In this document: positions 14,009 to 24,980 of the stretch, one piece after another
Layout: each line of letters opens with the position of its first letter
Position numbering within the stretch: position 1 is the first letter of the stretch
NCBI RefSeq assembly: GCF_900114375.1
Contig: NZ_FOSV01000001.1
Location: 488,600 to 552,599 of the forward strand
Reading direction: 5' to 3'
Source of the DNA: Methylorubrum salsuginis
GTDB taxonomy: Bacteria > Pseudomonadota > Alphaproteobacteria > Rhizobiales > Beijerinckiaceae
DNA: 64,000 nt
The notes under the pieces: generated by a model
Seen by the model: the letters and a program-made list of their open reading frames with translations, nothing else
Databases searched by the model: none
Told to the model about the DNA's origin: nothing
Position numbers and translations under genes: made by a program

Positions 14009-17000
14009 TTACCGGGCCCTGCGCCGACTGAGCCCGCGCTCGGCCAGGCTCTGGAAGACGACGTAGAGCATCGGGATCAGGAACAGCCCGACGGTCGTGG
14101 CCGCGATCATGCCGGCGAAGATGGGGGTGCCGATGGCGCGGCGGCTGATCTGGGCGGCGCCCTCGGCGAAGACGAGGGGCACGAGGCCGAGGATGAAGGC
14201 GATCGAGGTCATCGCCACCGCCCGGAAGCGCACCGAGGCCCCGGCCACCGCCGCCTCGCGGATCGAATGTCCGTCCGCCCGCTGCTTTCGGGCGAACTCG
14301 ACGATGAGGATGCCGTTCTTGGCCGCCAGTGCCACCAGCACCACGAGGCCGACCTGGGCGTAGAGATCAAGGGAGAGGCCGGCGACCAGGATGCCGGCGA
14401 GCGCCCCCAGCACGCCGACGCTGACGGAGAGCAGCACCGGCACCGGGATCATCCAGCTCTCGTAGAGCCCGACGAGGAACAGGTAGGCGAAGACCAGCGA
14501 CAGGCCGAGCACCAGCCCGGTCTGCCCCTGCGCCTTCGTTTCCTGATAGGCGGTGCCGGTCCATTCGAAGCCGTAGCCGTCGGGCAAAGTCGCCTCGGAG
14601 ACCGCCGCCATCGCCTTGAGCGCCGTGCCCGACGAGACCCGCGCGGCGGGGCTGCCCTCGACGGGAATCGAGCGGTAGTTGTTGTAGCGGGTCAGCACCT
14701 GCGGGCCGCCGACGAAGCGGGCGGAGGCGAAGGAGCGCAGCGGGACTTCGTCGCCCTTGGCGTTCTTCACATAGACCTGCCACAGGTCCGAGACCTTGTC
14801 GCGGTCGCCCGCCTCGGCCTCGATGTTGACCTGCCAAGTACGGCCGAAGATGTTGAAATTGTTGATGTAGGTGCCCCCGAACGTCGCCTGGAGCGTGTCG
14901 AACACATCGCCGAGGTTGACGCCCAGCACCGCGGCCTTGTCGCGGTCGATGTCGAGGAACAGCGACGGGTTGGATGCGGTGTAGGTGGTGAACACGTCCG
15001 TGAGGTGCGGGTCGGCGTTGGCGGCGGCCATCAACCCCTGCGCGACGCTGCCGAGTTCCTCCGGGCTCTGGCCCTCGATCGCCTCCAACGCGTATTCGAA
15101 GCCGCCGCTGGTCGAGAGGCCGATGATCGGCGGCATGTTGAAGGCGATCACCTCGCCGCTGCGGATCGACCGCGCCTCCCGCGTGATCCGGGCAATCAGT
15201 GCTTGAGCCGAATCCTCCGGCCCGGTCCGCTCCGAGAACGGCTTCAGGTGGACCAGCATGAACGCCATGTTCGGGGCGTTCACCGTATCGAGATAGGAAT
15301 AGCCGATCACCGAGTAGGTGTCGGCCACCTGCGGCATCGCCAGGATCCGCTTCTCCAGCGCCGTCACGGTCTCTGCGGTCCGCGACACCGAGGCGCCGTC
15401 GGGGAGCTGGACCGTGACGAAGAAGGCGCCCTGATCCTCGGAAGGCAGGAACCCGCTCGGCGCCAGCGCCGCAGCCACGTAGATGCCGCCGCCGCAGGCC
15501 GCCACCAGCGCGAGGCCGACGAGGCTGACCCGCACGAGCCGGGCGACGAGGTCTGCATAGCGCATCCGCGTCCGCTCGATCGCCCGTTGCGTCAGGCCGG
15601 CGAGCCCGCGGGCGTGGCCGCCGCGGCGCAGCAGCACGGCGCAGAGCGCGGGCGAGAGGGTGAGCGCCACCAGCGCCGAGATCACCATGCTGGCCCCGAT
15701 CGTGACCGCGCATTGCCGGAACAGCACGCCGGACAGGCCGGGGATGGCGGCGAGCGGCACGAACACCGAGAGCAGCACCAGGGTGATGGCCAGGATCGGC
15801 CCGGTGACCTCGCGCATGGCGAGCTTGGTCGCCTCCGGGACCGTGAGGTCCGGCCGCTCCTCCATCACCCGCTCGACGTTCTCGACCACGACGATGGCGT
15901 CGTCGACGACGATGCCGATGGCCAGCACCATGGCGAGCAGCGAGATGGTGTTGGCGGAGTATCCCAGTGCCAGCAGCACCGCGAAGGTGCCGATCAGGCT
16001 GACCGGGACGGCGAGCGCCGGGATCAGCGCGGCCCGCAGGCTTCCCAAGAACAGGTAGACGACGAGGACGACGAGCAGGAACGCCTCGCCGATGGTCAGG
16101 AGCACCTCGCGGATGGTCTGATCGACGAAGGTGGTGGCGTCGTAGACGACCTTGGACTTGACCCCCGGCGGGAAGCGCTTGCTCACCCGCTTCAGGGTGG
16201 CGTCCACGGCGTCGGCCGTCTGGACCGCGTTGGCGCCCGGCGCCAGCTGGATCGCGATGGCGACCGCGGGCTTGCCGTTGAGCCGGGCGATGGCGTCGAG
16301 GTTCTGGGCACCCATCTCGACGCGGGCCACGTCCTTCACCCGCAGTACCGAGCCGTCGGGATCGGCGCGCACGACGATGTTGCCGAACTCCGCCGCGGTC
16401 GAGAGCCGGCCCTTGGTCTGCACGTTGAACTGGAACTGCTGGTCGTTGCTGACCGGCCGCGCCCCGACCCGGCCGGCGGCGGCCTGCACGTTCTGCGCGT
16501 TGACGGCGTTGACGATCTCGGACGGCGCCATCTTCAGGTTGTTGAGGCGATCGACGTCGAACCAGATCCGCATGGAATATTGCTGGTTGACGAACAGCGA
16601 GGCCTGCCCGACGCCGGGCGTGCGGCTCAGCTCGTCCAGCACGCTGATGGTGGCGTAGTTCGTCAGGAACAGCGGGTCGTGGCTGCCGTCCTCGCTGTAG
16701 AGCATCAGGTATTGCAGGATCGCGGTGGCCTGCTTCTGCACCGTGACGCCTTCGAGCCGCACCTCCTGCGGCAGCTGGGCGAGCGCCGTCTGGACGCGGT
16801 TGTTGACGTTGACGGTGTCGATGTCCGGATCGGTGCCGAGCTGGAACGACACGGTCAGGCTGTAGCTGCCGTCGTTGCCGCTCATCGACTTCATGTAGAT
16901 CATCTTGTCGACGCCGATCACCGCGGCTTCCAGCGGCTGGGCGATGGCCGCCTCGACCACCTCCGCCGAGGCGCCCGGATAGGTGGCGCTGACCTGCACC

Positions 17001-17128
17001 TCCGGCGGCACGATCTGCGGGAACTGGGCCACCGGGATCTGGACCATCGCCAGGAGGCCGGCGAGCGTCACCACGACCGCCGCCACCACGGCGAGCCGCG
17101 GGCGGTCGATGAAGATCGAGGAGATCAT
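14009..17128 (-). CDS. RND efflux pump inner-membrane transporter (HAE1/AcrB-like)
   Basis: About 1,039 residues, the usual size for AcrB/MexB-type proton-driven drug exporters. The N-terminal membrane helix is preceded by [12 protein letters not shown]. The acidic pair in [16 protein letters not shown] corresponds to the AcrB Asp407/Asp408 proton relay, and [12 protein letters not shown] carries the relay Lys. Two large periplasmic loops and duplicated halves are evident. The start at 17126-17128 is chosen because GGAG lies 5 nt upstream. The adaptor gene precedes it by 37 bp, so the two are one transcription unit. No outer-membrane factor gene is present, so the pump probably uses a TolC-like channel encoded elsewhere. 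Confidence 0.92.
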   Translation of the reverse strand: MISSIFIDRPRLAVVAAVVVTLAGLLAMVQIPVAQFPQIVPPEVQVSATYPGASAEVVEAAIAQPLEAAVIGVDKMIYMKSMSGNDGSYSLTVSFQLGTDPDIDTVNVNNRVQTALAQLPQEVRLEGVTVQKQATAILQYLMLYSEDGSHDPLFLTNYATISVLDELSRTPGVGQASLFVNQQYSMRIWFDVDRLNNLKMAPSEIVNAVNAQNVQAAAGRVGARPVSNDQQFQFNVQTKGRLSTAAEFGNIVVRADPDGSVLRVKDVARVEMGAQNLDAIARLNGKPAVAIAIQLAPGANAVQTADAVDATLKRVSKRFPPGVKSKVVYDATTFVDQTIREVLLTIGEAFLLVVLVVYLFLGSLRAALIPALAVPVSLIGTFAVLLALGYSANTISLLAMVLAIGIVVDDAIVVVENVERVMEERPDLTVPEATKLAMREVTGPILAITLVLLSVFVPLAAIPGLSGVLFRQCAVTIGASMVISALVALTLSPALCAVLLRRGGHARGLAGLTQRAIERTRMRYADLVARLVRVSLVGLALVAACGGGIYVAAALAPSGFLPSEDQGAFFVTVQLPDGASVSRTAETVTALEKRILAMPQVADTYSVIGYSYLDTVNAPNMAFMLVHLKPFSERTGPEDSAQALIARITREARSIRSGEVIAFNMPPIIGLSTSGGFEYALEAIEGQSPEELGSVAQGLMAAANADPHLTDVFTTYTASNPSLFLDIDRDKAAVLGVNLGDVFDTLQATFGGTYINNFNIFGRTWQVNIEAEAGDRDKVSDLWQVYVKNAKGDEVPLRSFASARFVGGPQVLTRYNNYRSIPVEGSPAARVSSGTALKAMAAVSEATLPDGYGFEWTGTAYQETKAQGQTGLVLGLSLVFAYLFLVGLYESWMIPVPVLLSVSVGVLGALAGILVAGLSLDLYAQVGLVVLVALAAKNGILIVEFARKQRADGHSIREAAVAGASVRFRAVAMTSIAFILGLVPLVFAEGAAQISRRAIGTPIFAGMIAATTVGLFLIPMLYVVFQSLAERGLSRRRAR

Positions 17129-17165
17129 CGCGTGCTCCGAACCTTGCCCCGCCGCGCCATCCGGC

Positions 17166-18356
17166 TCAGCGGCCGCCCTCATGAGCGCCCTCTTGGCCCG
17201 GCCCGCCCGGCGCGGGGGAGGCCGCCACCGGCTCTCCGGCGCGGACGCGCTGGAGGTTGTCGGTCACGATGGTCTCGCCGTCCTTGAGGCCGGAGGTGAC
17301 CGTGGTGCGATTGCCGACCGGCTGGCCGAGGCCGACATTGCGCCGCTCGGCCTTGCCGTCGGCGCCGACGACGTAGACGTAGTCGCCCCGCTGGTCGGTC
17401 AGCACCGCCGCCCGCGGGATCGTCACGAGGCGCACCGGCTCGGGGTTCTCGACGATCACCGTCACGAACTCGCCGTCGATGAGTTCGCGCACCGCGTGCC
17501 CGGCCTTGTTCTGGCCGCGCGACGGGTTGGCGAAGACCCCGCGCATCGTGAAGCTGTCGGTGGAGGACGAGATGGTGTTGTCGGTGAAGTCGACGCGGCC
17601 GGCCTCCGCGTAGGTCCGCCCGTCGGGCAGGACGATGCGCAGCTTCAGCGAATCGATGCCGCCGACCGAGGCGAGGCGGTGGCGCAGGTCGATCACCGTA
17701 CGGGTCGGTATCGTGAACACCACGTACATCGGGTCCTGGCTGACCACCGTGGTCAGCACGCCGGTATCGGGCGAGACGAGGTTGCCGGCGGTGATCGCGG
17801 TGCGGCCGACCTTGCCGTCGATCGGCGAGGCGATGGTCGTGTAGCTCAGGTTGATCTGCGCCGTCCTCAGGTCGGCCTGCGCGCCCTGGAGCTGCCCCTG
17901 CAGCGAGCCTTCCTGGGACTGATCCTCATCGACCTTCTGCTGCAGCCCGGCGGGGCTGCGCATCAGCGAGGTCGAGCGGGCGAGGTTGAGGTCGGCGAGC
18001 TTGAGCTGCGCCTGGATGTTGGCGAGCGCGCCCTTCTTCGAGGCGAGGTCGGCCTCGAACGGCGCCGTCTCGAGCCGATAGAGCACGTCGCCCTTGCGGA
18101 CGTCCTGGCCCTCCGTGAACACCACCGCGTTGAGGAACGAGGTGACGCGGGCGACCGCCGAATAGCGCGACACCGACTGGACGCGGCCGATGTATTTCTC
18201 GGTCTCGGTCACCTCCTGCGCCGAGACCGTGAGGGTGCCGACCGCAGGCGGCGCGCCCCGCGTTTCGGCGGCCAGGCCCGGTGGGGCGATCAGCAGCGCG
18301 AGGAGGAGCGGCCAGCGCGCAGCGCGCGCCGTGTGGCCTTTGCCGAAAACCGACAT
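17166..18356 (-). CDS. RND efflux periplasmic adaptor (membrane fusion protein)
   Basis: The 396-residue AcrA/MexA-type adaptor bridges the RND pump and an outer-membrane channel. The signal peptide ([17 protein letters not shown]) ends near residue 30. Next come a lipoyl half-motif, a helical hairpin ([19 protein letters not shown]), a second lipoyl half ([12 protein letters not shown]), a beta-barrel and a membrane-proximal domain. No lipobox Cys is visible, so it seems soluble in the periplasm. ATG at 18354-18356 is preferred because GAGG lies 5 nt upstream. It is divergent from the Mla operon. Confidence 0.9.
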   Translation of the reverse strand: MSVFGKGHTARAARWPLLLALLIAPPGLAAETRGAPPAVGTLTVSAQEVTETEKYIGRVQSVSRYSAVARVTSFLNAVVFTEGQDVRKGDVLYRLETAPFEADLASKKGALANIQAQLKLADLNLARSTSLMRSPAGLQQKVDEDQSQEGSLQGQLQGAQADLRTAQINLSYTTIASPIDGKVGRTAITAGNLVSPDTGVLTTVVSQDPMYVVFTIPTRTVIDLRHRLASVGGIDSLKLRIVLPDGRTYAEAGRVDFTDNTISSSTDSFTMRGVFANPSRGQNKAGHAVRELIDGEFVTVIVENPEPVRLVTIPRAAVLTDQRGDYVYVVGADGKAERRNVGLGQPVGNRTTVTSGLKDGETIVTDNLQRVRAGEPVAASPAPGGPGQEGAHEGGR

Positions 18357-18563
18357 CGCAACCTCGATCCCGACACGCGATCCGCCGGCGCGTTCGCCGG
18401 ACGCTCGGGAGCGGGGGGCCTCCCGGACGGCGGCGTGCAGAGGCACCAAGGTTTATCAAAAGTCAACGAAGCCCGCCCCGTTTGGCCCCCCATGCGGCGA
18501 TGCGGTATAGAGGCCGCTTACGTAGTCCGACCCGTCCCGCAGGGACGCCAGCGGGAGTGATCC

Positions 18564-19706
18564 GTGCGGATCGAAAACGGCTCCGGTACGCTCGATACCG
18601 CGGGCGCGGACCTCGACGGCCCGCGCGTGACCCTGCGCGGGCGCTGGACCGCCGACCAGGGGCAGGCGGTGGAGCGGACGGCGGCCGGCATTGCGGCGCA
18701 CGGCCGCGGTCAGCCGGTGGTGATCGACCTGAGCGCCGTGCAGCGCCTCGACACGCTGGGCGCCTGGGTGCTGGAGCGCACCCGCGCCGAGATCGAGGGG
18801 GCGGGCTCGCGCCTCGCCTATGCCGGCGCCCGGCCCGAGCACCGCATCCTGCTCGGCGAGATGGGCCTGCGCGAGCCCGAGCCGAAGGCGCGCGACACCC
18901 GCAGCCCGGGCATCCGAATGCTCGACGGCCTCGGCCGCCGGGTCGCCCGCGGCGGGGCCGAGGTGCTGGCCGGCATCGCCTTCCTCGGCGAAGTCGTCGC
19001 CGCCGCCGGTCGCGTCGCGCGGCGACCGAAAACCTTCCGCACGGCGGCGCTGGTCAACCAGCTCGAACAGGTCGCCTTCCGCGGCGTGCCGATCATCGTG
19101 CTGATCTCCTTCCTCGTCGGCGGCATCGTCGCGCAGCAGGGCATCTTCCAGCTCCAGCGCTTCGGCGCGCAGAGCTTCGTCGTGAACCTGATCGGCCTGC
19201 TGATCCTGCGCGAACTCGGCGTGCTCCTCACCTCGATCATGGTGGCGGGCCGCTCCGGCTCGGCGTTCACGGCCGAGATCGGCTCGATGCGGATGCGCGA
19301 GGAGGTCGATGCCCTGCGCGTCATGGGCCTCGATCCGATCGAGATCCTGATCCTGCCGCGCATCCTGGCGCTGGTGATCGGGTTGCCGATCCTGTCCTTC
19401 CTCGGCTCGCTCGCGGCCTTGGCCGGCGGCGGCCTGACGGCGGCGCTCTATGGCGGGCTCACCGTGGACGGGTTCCTGGCGCGGCTCCAGGCGGCGGTGT
19501 CGTTCCACCACTTCGCGGTCGGCCTGATCAAGGCGCCGTTCATGGCGCTCACCATCGGCATCATCGCGACGATCGAGGGGTTCGCGGTCCAGGGCTCGGC
19601 GGAATCGCTCGGCCGCCACGTCACCGCCTCAGTCGTCAAGTCAATCTTCATGGTGATCGTGCTGGATGGCCTCTTCGCGGTCTTCTTCGCCGCGATCAAC
19701 TTTTGA
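18564..19706 (+). CDS. mlaE: MlaE-family ABC transporter permease with N-terminal STAS domain
   Basis: The 380-residue permease belongs to an MCE/Mla phospholipid transport system. Residues 1-105 look like a STAS domain (VVIDLSAVQRLDTLGAWVL), normally a separate MlaB-type protein in E. coli. The MlaE domain follows, with several membrane helices and the conserved RELGVLLTSIMVAGRSGSAF and EVDALRVMGLDP segments. GTG at 18564 has GGGAG six bases upstream. It is the first gene of a four-gene operon, followed after 18 bp by the ATPase. Fusion of the STAS and permease domains is common in Alphaproteobacteria. Confidence 0.92.
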   Translation: MRIENGSGTLDTAGADLDGPRVTLRGRWTADQGQAVERTAAGIAAHGRGQPVVIDLSAVQRLDTLGAWVLERTRAEIEGAGSRLAYAGARPEHRILLGEMGLREPEPKARDTRSPGIRMLDGLGRRVARGGAEVLAGIAFLGEVVAAAGRVARRPKTFRTAALVNQLEQVAFRGVPIIVLISFLVGGIVAQQGIFQLQRFGAQSFVVNLIGLLILRELGVLLTSIMVAGRSGSAFTAEIGSMRMREEVDALRVMGLDPIEILILPRILALVIGLPILSFLGSLAALAGGGLTAALYGGLTVDGFLARLQAAVSFHHFAVGLIKAPFMALTIGIIATIEGFAVQGSAESLGRHVTASVVKSIFMVIVLDGLFAVFFAAINF

Positions 19707-19724
19707 CACGCGCGAGCGGACGAG

Positions 19725-20570
19725 TTGGCAGACCCTCACTTCCCTCAAGCGGCGGCGCCCCAGGCGACGCGTGACGATGTGGACGCGATCATCCGCGTGC
19801 GCGACCTCGTCGTGACCTTCGGCGAGCGCGCCGTGATGAAGGGCCTCGACCTCGACATCCGCCGCGGCGAGATCTTGGGGTTCGTCGGTCCTTCGGGGCA
19901 GGGCAAGTCGGTGCTCACCCGCACCATCCTCGGCCTCGTGCCGAAGCGCTCGGGCACCATCGAGATTTTCGGCGAGGACGTGGATTCCATCTCCCTCGCC
20001 CGGCGGCGCCAGCTCGAACAGCGCTGGGGCGTGCTGTTCCAGCAGGGCGCCCTGTTCTCGGGACTGACCGTCAAGCAGAACATCCAGATGCCGATGCGCG
20101 AGCACCTGAAGCTCTCCGAGCGGCTGCTCGACGAGTTCGCCCGGCTCAAGATCGAGATGGTCGGCCTCAAGCCCGATGCGGCCGACAAGTACCCCTCGGA
20201 GCTGTCGGGCGGCATGATCAAGCGCGCGGCGCTCGCCCGCTCGCTGGCGCTCGATCCCGAGATCCTGTTCCTCGACGAGCCGACCTCGGGTCTCGACCCC
20301 ATCGGCGCGGGCGAGTTCGACGACCTCGTCTCGACCCTGAAGCGCACGCTCGGGCTCACCGTCTTCATGGTGACGCACGATCTCGACAGCCTCTACACCG
20401 CCTGCGACCGCATCGCGGCGCTCGGCGACGGCAAGATCATCGCGGAAGGGACGATCCGGGAGATGCTGGACCACGATCATCCGTGGCTGCGCTCCTATTT
20501 CCACGGCAAGCGCGCGCGGGCTCTGACGCCCGCCGCACCGGCGCCGCAGCCGGCCTATGCCCATGCGTGA
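19725..20570 (+). CDS. mlaF: MlaF-family ABC transporter ATP-binding protein
   Basis: The 281-residue ATPase carries Walker A GPSGQGKS, the signature LSGGM, Walker B ILFLDEPTSGLDP and the switch histidine in MVTHDL. The LSGGM(I/R)KR form and the FQQGALFSGLTV Q-loop region are typical of MlaF rather than other ABC ATPases. It powers lipid movement by the MlaE permease. TTG at 19725 is the only reasonable start; the next Met is inside the domain. A strong hairpin separates it from mlaD. Confidence 0.92.
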   Translation: MADPHFPQAAAPQATRDDVDAIIRVRDLVVTFGERAVMKGLDLDIRRGEILGFVGPSGQGKSVLTRTILGLVPKRSGTIEIFGEDVDSISLARRRQLEQRWGVLFQQGALFSGLTVKQNIQMPMREHLKLSERLLDEFARLKIEMVGLKPDAADKYPSELSGGMIKRAALARSLALDPEILFLDEPTSGLDPIGAGEFDDLVSTLKRTLGLTVFMVTHDLDSLYTACDRIAALGDGKIIAEGTIREMLDHDHPWLRSYFHGKRARALTPAAPAPQPAYAHA

Positions 20571-20653
20571 GACGGTGATGCTCCTTCCGATCGGCGATGC
20601 CCAGGCATCACTGATCGCCCGCGCGACCGCGCGGCGGCGGTCATCCGCCGGAC

Positions 20654-20686
20654 GCGCTGCTCCCGACCGCAGGTCGGGAGCAGCGC
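20654..20686. repeat. Perfect 15-bp hairpin between mlaF and mlaD
   Basis: Arms 20654-20668 and 20672-20686 (GCGCTGCTCCCGACC and its exact complement) flank a 3-nt loop. The hairpin lies in the 182-bp gap inside an otherwise tight operon. It has no T-run. It may be a REP-like unit, an mRNA-stabilising structure, or a partial terminator that lowers downstream expression. Confidence 0.7.
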
Positions 20687-20752
20687 ACCGAGTCAGTCGA
20701 AGTGCGGTGGCGCACCGCCTCGGCCCTCCGGATCGGGGAGAGAACTAGTCCG

Positions 20753-21835
20753 ATGGAGACCCGCGCGAACTACGTCCTGATCGGCGCCTTCACCATCGGC
20801 GTCGTGCTGGCCGCCTTCGGCTTCGTGTTCTGGCTCCAGGGCGGATCGCGGGGGCAGGCGACCCAGGCGCTGCGTATCGTCTTCTCCGGCTCGGTCGGGG
20901 GCCTGGCCAAGGGCTCGACAGTGTCGTTCAACGGCATCAAGGTCGGCGAGGCGCTCGACGTGCGCCTCCTGCCGCAGGACCCGCGCCGGGTCGTGGCCGT
21001 GGTGCAGGTCGATCCCTCGACGCCGCTGCGCGCAGACACCCGCGCCCGGCTCGATTCCGCCATGCTGACCGGCGTCTCGCAGATCTCGCTATCCGGCGGC
21101 AGCGCCGACGCGCCCCCGCTCAAGCCCGGCTCCGGCGACCAGATGCCGACGATCTTCGCCGATTCGAGCGACATCCAGGACATGATGGCGGCGGCCAAGC
21201 AGATCGCCCAGCGCGCCGACGACGTGCTCCAGCGCCTCGACAAGGTGGTGGCCGGCAACGAGGGCGCGATCACCCGCACGCTGGCCAATGTCGAGAGCTT
21301 CTCGAAGACGCTGGCCGAGGCCGGTCCCTCCATCGCCGGCCTCGTCAAGGCGGTGGACGGGCAGCGCCTCAACCGGGTGATCGAGAACGCCGACACCTTC
21401 TCGACCGCTTTGGCCAAGGCCGGTCCGGACATCGAGGCGGGCCTGCACGACGCCCGGCAGCTGGCGGCCAAGCTCAGCGCCTCGGCCGACCGGATCGACG
21501 GCGTCCTGAAGGGGGCGGAGGGCTTCCTCGGCTCGGCCTCGGGCCAGCAGGGCGCGGGTACCTTCTCCGAGATCCAGAAGGCGGCCGTCTCGGTCCGCGA
21601 GGCCGGCATCGCCTTCCGCACGCTCTCGGAAAACCTCGACAAGCGCACCGCCAACATCTCGACGAGCTTCAACCGCCTGTCGGGGTCGAGCCGCCGCGAG
21701 GTCGAGGCGCTGGCGAGCGACGGCCAGCGCACCCTCAACACCCTGAGCCGGGCGGCGCGCAGCCTGGAGCGCGACCCCTCCCAGGTGATCTTCGGCGGCA
21801 AGCCGTCGTTGCCGGAATACAACGGTGGCCGCTGA
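20753..21835 (+). CDS. mlaD: MlaD-family MCE-domain substrate-binding protein
   Basis: The 360-residue protein has one N-terminal membrane helix (YVLIGAFTIGVVLAAFGFVFWL) and an MCE domain (about 40-120) containing VSFNGIKVGEAL. A long helical C-terminal region rich in Ala/Leu follows; it probably forms a multimeric tunnel or coiled coil. It binds lipid in the periplasm and couples the MlaEF complex to it. ATG at 20753 is preferred over an upstream in-frame Met because GGGGAGAG precedes it. It is longer than E. coli MlaD (183 residues), as usual in Alphaproteobacteria. Confidence 0.92.
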   Translation: METRANYVLIGAFTIGVVLAAFGFVFWLQGGSRGQATQALRIVFSGSVGGLAKGSTVSFNGIKVGEALDVRLLPQDPRRVVAVVQVDPSTPLRADTRARLDSAMLTGVSQISLSGGSADAPPLKPGSGDQMPTIFADSSDIQDMMAAAKQIAQRADDVLQRLDKVVAGNEGAITRTLANVESFSKTLAEAGPSIAGLVKAVDGQRLNRVIENADTFSTALAKAGPDIEAGLHDARQLAAKLSASADRIDGVLKGAEGFLGSASGQQGAGTFSEIQKAAVSVREAGIAFRTLSENLDKRTANISTSFNRLSGSSRREVEALASDGQRTLNTLSRAARSLERDPSQVIFGGKPSLPEYNGGR

Positions 21836-21951
21836 GTTGCCGGCTGCGCCCGATGTGCCGGGTCGCACCGCCGCGTTCGAGCGTTGCCGTAAGCTGGGCG
21901 TGGTAGGGTGACGTTCAGCCCCTGCCCCAGCGACGGACGGTCCCCGAGCGC

Positions 21952-22563
<612 letters not shown>

Positions 22564-22584
22564 GATCGCCCGGTTTCGACGCGG

Positions 22585-24894
22585 TCAGAACGACAGCTTC
22601 ATGCCGGCCACGAAGGTGCGCGGCGCGCCCGCGTAGATCGAGGTCGCGGTCGGCCGCCCGGCGATTGCCGCGACCGTATCGTTGAGGGTGTTGGCGACCG
22701 GGTTGGCGGAGGCGACGTAGACCGTATCCAGCACGTTGCGGACCTCGCCGTAGAGGTCGATCCGCTTGGCGTAGCCCGCGGGCAGCAGCGCCGAATAGTG
22801 GACGTTGAGATTGACGATCGCGTAGCCGGGAATCTTCAGCAGGTTGGAATTGTCGGCGTAGTAGCCTCCCTGCGCCACCACCTCGGCGAAGCCGCCGAGC
22901 CCGGCCAGCGGCCCCGCCGGCACGTCGTAGCCGACGCGGGCGAGCAGCTGATGGTCGGGCACGCCGGGGATGCGGTTGCCGGCCCGGTTGAACTGTCGCG
23001 TGATGTTCTCGAACTGAGGGGGAAGCTCGGGCGGCCCCGGGATCGGGCGCCGGACGCTCAGCTGCTCGACGTAGTCGGTGTAGACCTGATCGTCGAAGGT
23101 ATAGGCGAGCATGCCGTTCCAGCCCGGTGCGAAGGCGTAGGTCGCGGCGAGTTCGATGCCGCGATGCTCCGAGGCGGGGGCGTTGAAGGTGTAGTTGAGA
23201 AGCCCGGCACCGGGCGATTGCGAGACGAACTCGTTGCGGAAGAACTCGTAGAAGCCGGTCAGGCTGAGCTTCAGTCCCGCGACCGGCAGCCAGTCGCCGC
23301 CGAGGTCGAAGCCGAGATTTTCCTGCGTCTTCAGGCCGGTGTTGTTGCCGGGGACGCCCAGCGGCGTCACGAACAGCGACGAGAACGAGGGCGTAGCGTA
23401 GCCGGTGGCGACCCGGCCGCGCAGGGCCCAGGTCGGGTCCGGCTGGTAGACGAGGGCGAGTTCGGGCGCGACGTTGAGGAAGCGGCGGTTCGCGTAGGCT
23501 GTCGATTCGGCCGTGACCGGAAAATTGCGGTTGCGCCCGGTGATCGTGGCGTTCTCCGCCGAGAGGCCGGCGACGGCCTTCCATTCGGGCGAGAGTTCGA
23601 GTTCCAGGCGCGCCCGGCCGCCGAGATTCGACTGCACGGCGTCCTGCAAGGCGACCAGCGAGCCGAGCCGGGCCCCGCCCGCCGCCGTCAGGTTGAAGGT
23701 CGAGGCGGTGACGTCGACGGCGCTGTAGGACAACGCCACATAGCCGACGGCCGGGAGTCCCAAGAATTCGCCGCGGCGGGTGAGGTCGGTCAGCACGTTG
23801 TAGGAGGGCAGGCTGCCGCGGCCGGCCGAGGTGTAGAACGGCTGGTTGTAGTTGCGCTCGTCGAAGCCGACCTGCACCCGCCACGTCGTCTGCGCGTCGA
23901 TGTCGTGCTCGAAGCGCCCCGCCACGATGGTGCGGCGGTCGTTGCGGCGGAAGCCCGCCTGCGCGGCGGTTGCCGGAATGCCGCCGAGGGTGAAGGTTGC
24001 GCAGCCCGGAGCGGCGGTCAGGGCCGTGTCGCAGCCGCGCTGGAAGGGATTGATGCGGTATTGGTCGAACGACGAGCGGCCGGGGATGTTGGCGTCGATC
24101 TCGTTGTTGATCACCTTGAGGGTGAAGCGGGTGTCGGGCGTCGGCGTGTAGCTCGCCAGCAGGTTGACGGTTTGCGTGTCGTAGCTCGAATGCTGCTGGT
24201 AGCCGTTGCCGCGGACATCGCTGGCGAACAGGCTGACCTCGAACGGGCCGCTCGCGCCGCCGACGGTGAAATAATTGCTGAGGTAGCCGAAGCTGCCGGC
24301 ATCGACGCCGACCTCATAGCCGTCGATCTCGCGGCCGGTGCGGGTGCGGAAGGCCAGCGCGCCGCCGGTGGCGTAGTTGCCGAACAGCGCCGATTGCGGC
24401 CCGCGAAACACGTCGATGCGGGAATAGGCGCGGGGATCGACGAGGTCGAAGCGCGAGGCGCCGTCGGCCTGGGTCACCGGGAAGCCGTCCTCCAGCACCA
24501 CCATATTGCGGGTCACGCCGGTGGAGCGGGCGTTGTTGCCGCGGATCGAGATCACCACGTCGCGCCCGCCGTTGCCCTGGCGCACGGTGACGCCGGGGCT
24601 GTCGAGCAGCACCGAGCCGATGCCGGTGGCAGGCCGGTTGGCGATGGCCTCGCGCCCGACCGCGGTGACGATCTGCCCGACCGGCTGCTCGATCGGCAGG
24701 GCCGCCGCACCGGGCGGTGCCGCGACCCCGAATTCTTTTCTGGTGTTGGACGGTGCTCCGCCGGAGCCGTTGCCCCGGCCCTCGCCGGCCACGGAAATCT
24801 CTTCGAGGGTGACGGATTCAGGGGCGGCCTGCGCCGCGAAGGGTTGGGCGGCGATCAGGCAAAGGGCGGCGCTGCGGCGCAGGAGGGCGGGCAT
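22585..24894 (-). CDS. TonB-dependent outer-membrane receptor
   Basis: The 769-residue protein starts with a signal peptide ending AAQPFAAQAA and a TonB-box-like SVTLEEISVAGEG. A plug domain follows (IANRPATGIGSVLLDSPGVT, FRGPQSALFGNYATGGAL), then a beta-barrel closing with the aromatic residue of GMKLSF. Such receptors import ferric siderophores, heme, B12, copper or other chelates using TonB energy. It follows a PepSY membrane protein and a DUF2946 protein on the same strand, a setting typical of metal-chelate uptake. The ligand cannot be determined. No Fur or Irr box was recognised upstream. Confidence 0.9.
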   Translation of the reverse strand: MPALLRRSAALCLIAAQPFAAQAAPESVTLEEISVAGEGRGNGSGGAPSNTRKEFGVAAPPGAAALPIEQPVGQIVTAVGREAIANRPATGIGSVLLDSPGVTVRQGNGGRDVVISIRGNNARSTGVTRNMVVLEDGFPVTQADGASRFDLVDPRAYSRIDVFRGPQSALFGNYATGGALAFRTRTGREIDGYEVGVDAGSFGYLSNYFTVGGASGPFEVSLFASDVRGNGYQQHSSYDTQTVNLLASYTPTPDTRFTLKVINNEIDANIPGRSSFDQYRINPFQRGCDTALTAAPGCATFTLGGIPATAAQAGFRRNDRRTIVAGRFEHDIDAQTTWRVQVGFDERNYNQPFYTSAGRGSLPSYNVLTDLTRRGEFLGLPAVGYVALSYSAVDVTASTFNLTAAGGARLGSLVALQDAVQSNLGGRARLELELSPEWKAVAGLSAENATITGRNRNFPVTAESTAYANRRFLNVAPELALVYQPDPTWALRGRVATGYATPSFSSLFVTPLGVPGNNTGLKTQENLGFDLGGDWLPVAGLKLSLTGFYEFFRNEFVSQSPGAGLLNYTFNAPASEHRGIELAATYAFAPGWNGMLAYTFDDQVYTDYVEQLSVRRPIPGPPELPPQFENITRQFNRAGNRIPGVPDHQLLARVGYDVPAGPLAGLGGFAEVVAQGGYYADNSNLLKIPGYAIVNLNVHYSALLPAGYAKRIDLYGEVRNVLDTVYVASANPVANTLNDTVAAIAGRPTATSIYAGAPRTFVAGMKLSF

Positions 24895-24980
24895 GACGGG
24901 CTCGTCGGAAACAAGGAAAGGAGCGGCGCCGGAGGCGGCCGCGGATGGCGTGTCGGCGGGCTTGGACGAGCCCGGCCGGA

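Noticed and set aside
14267..17287. About 1,000-codon open frame opposite the RND pump gene
   Set aside because: Rich in His/Asp/Arg/Gly with no domain; the complementary strand encodes a full-length, motif-complete RND transporter.
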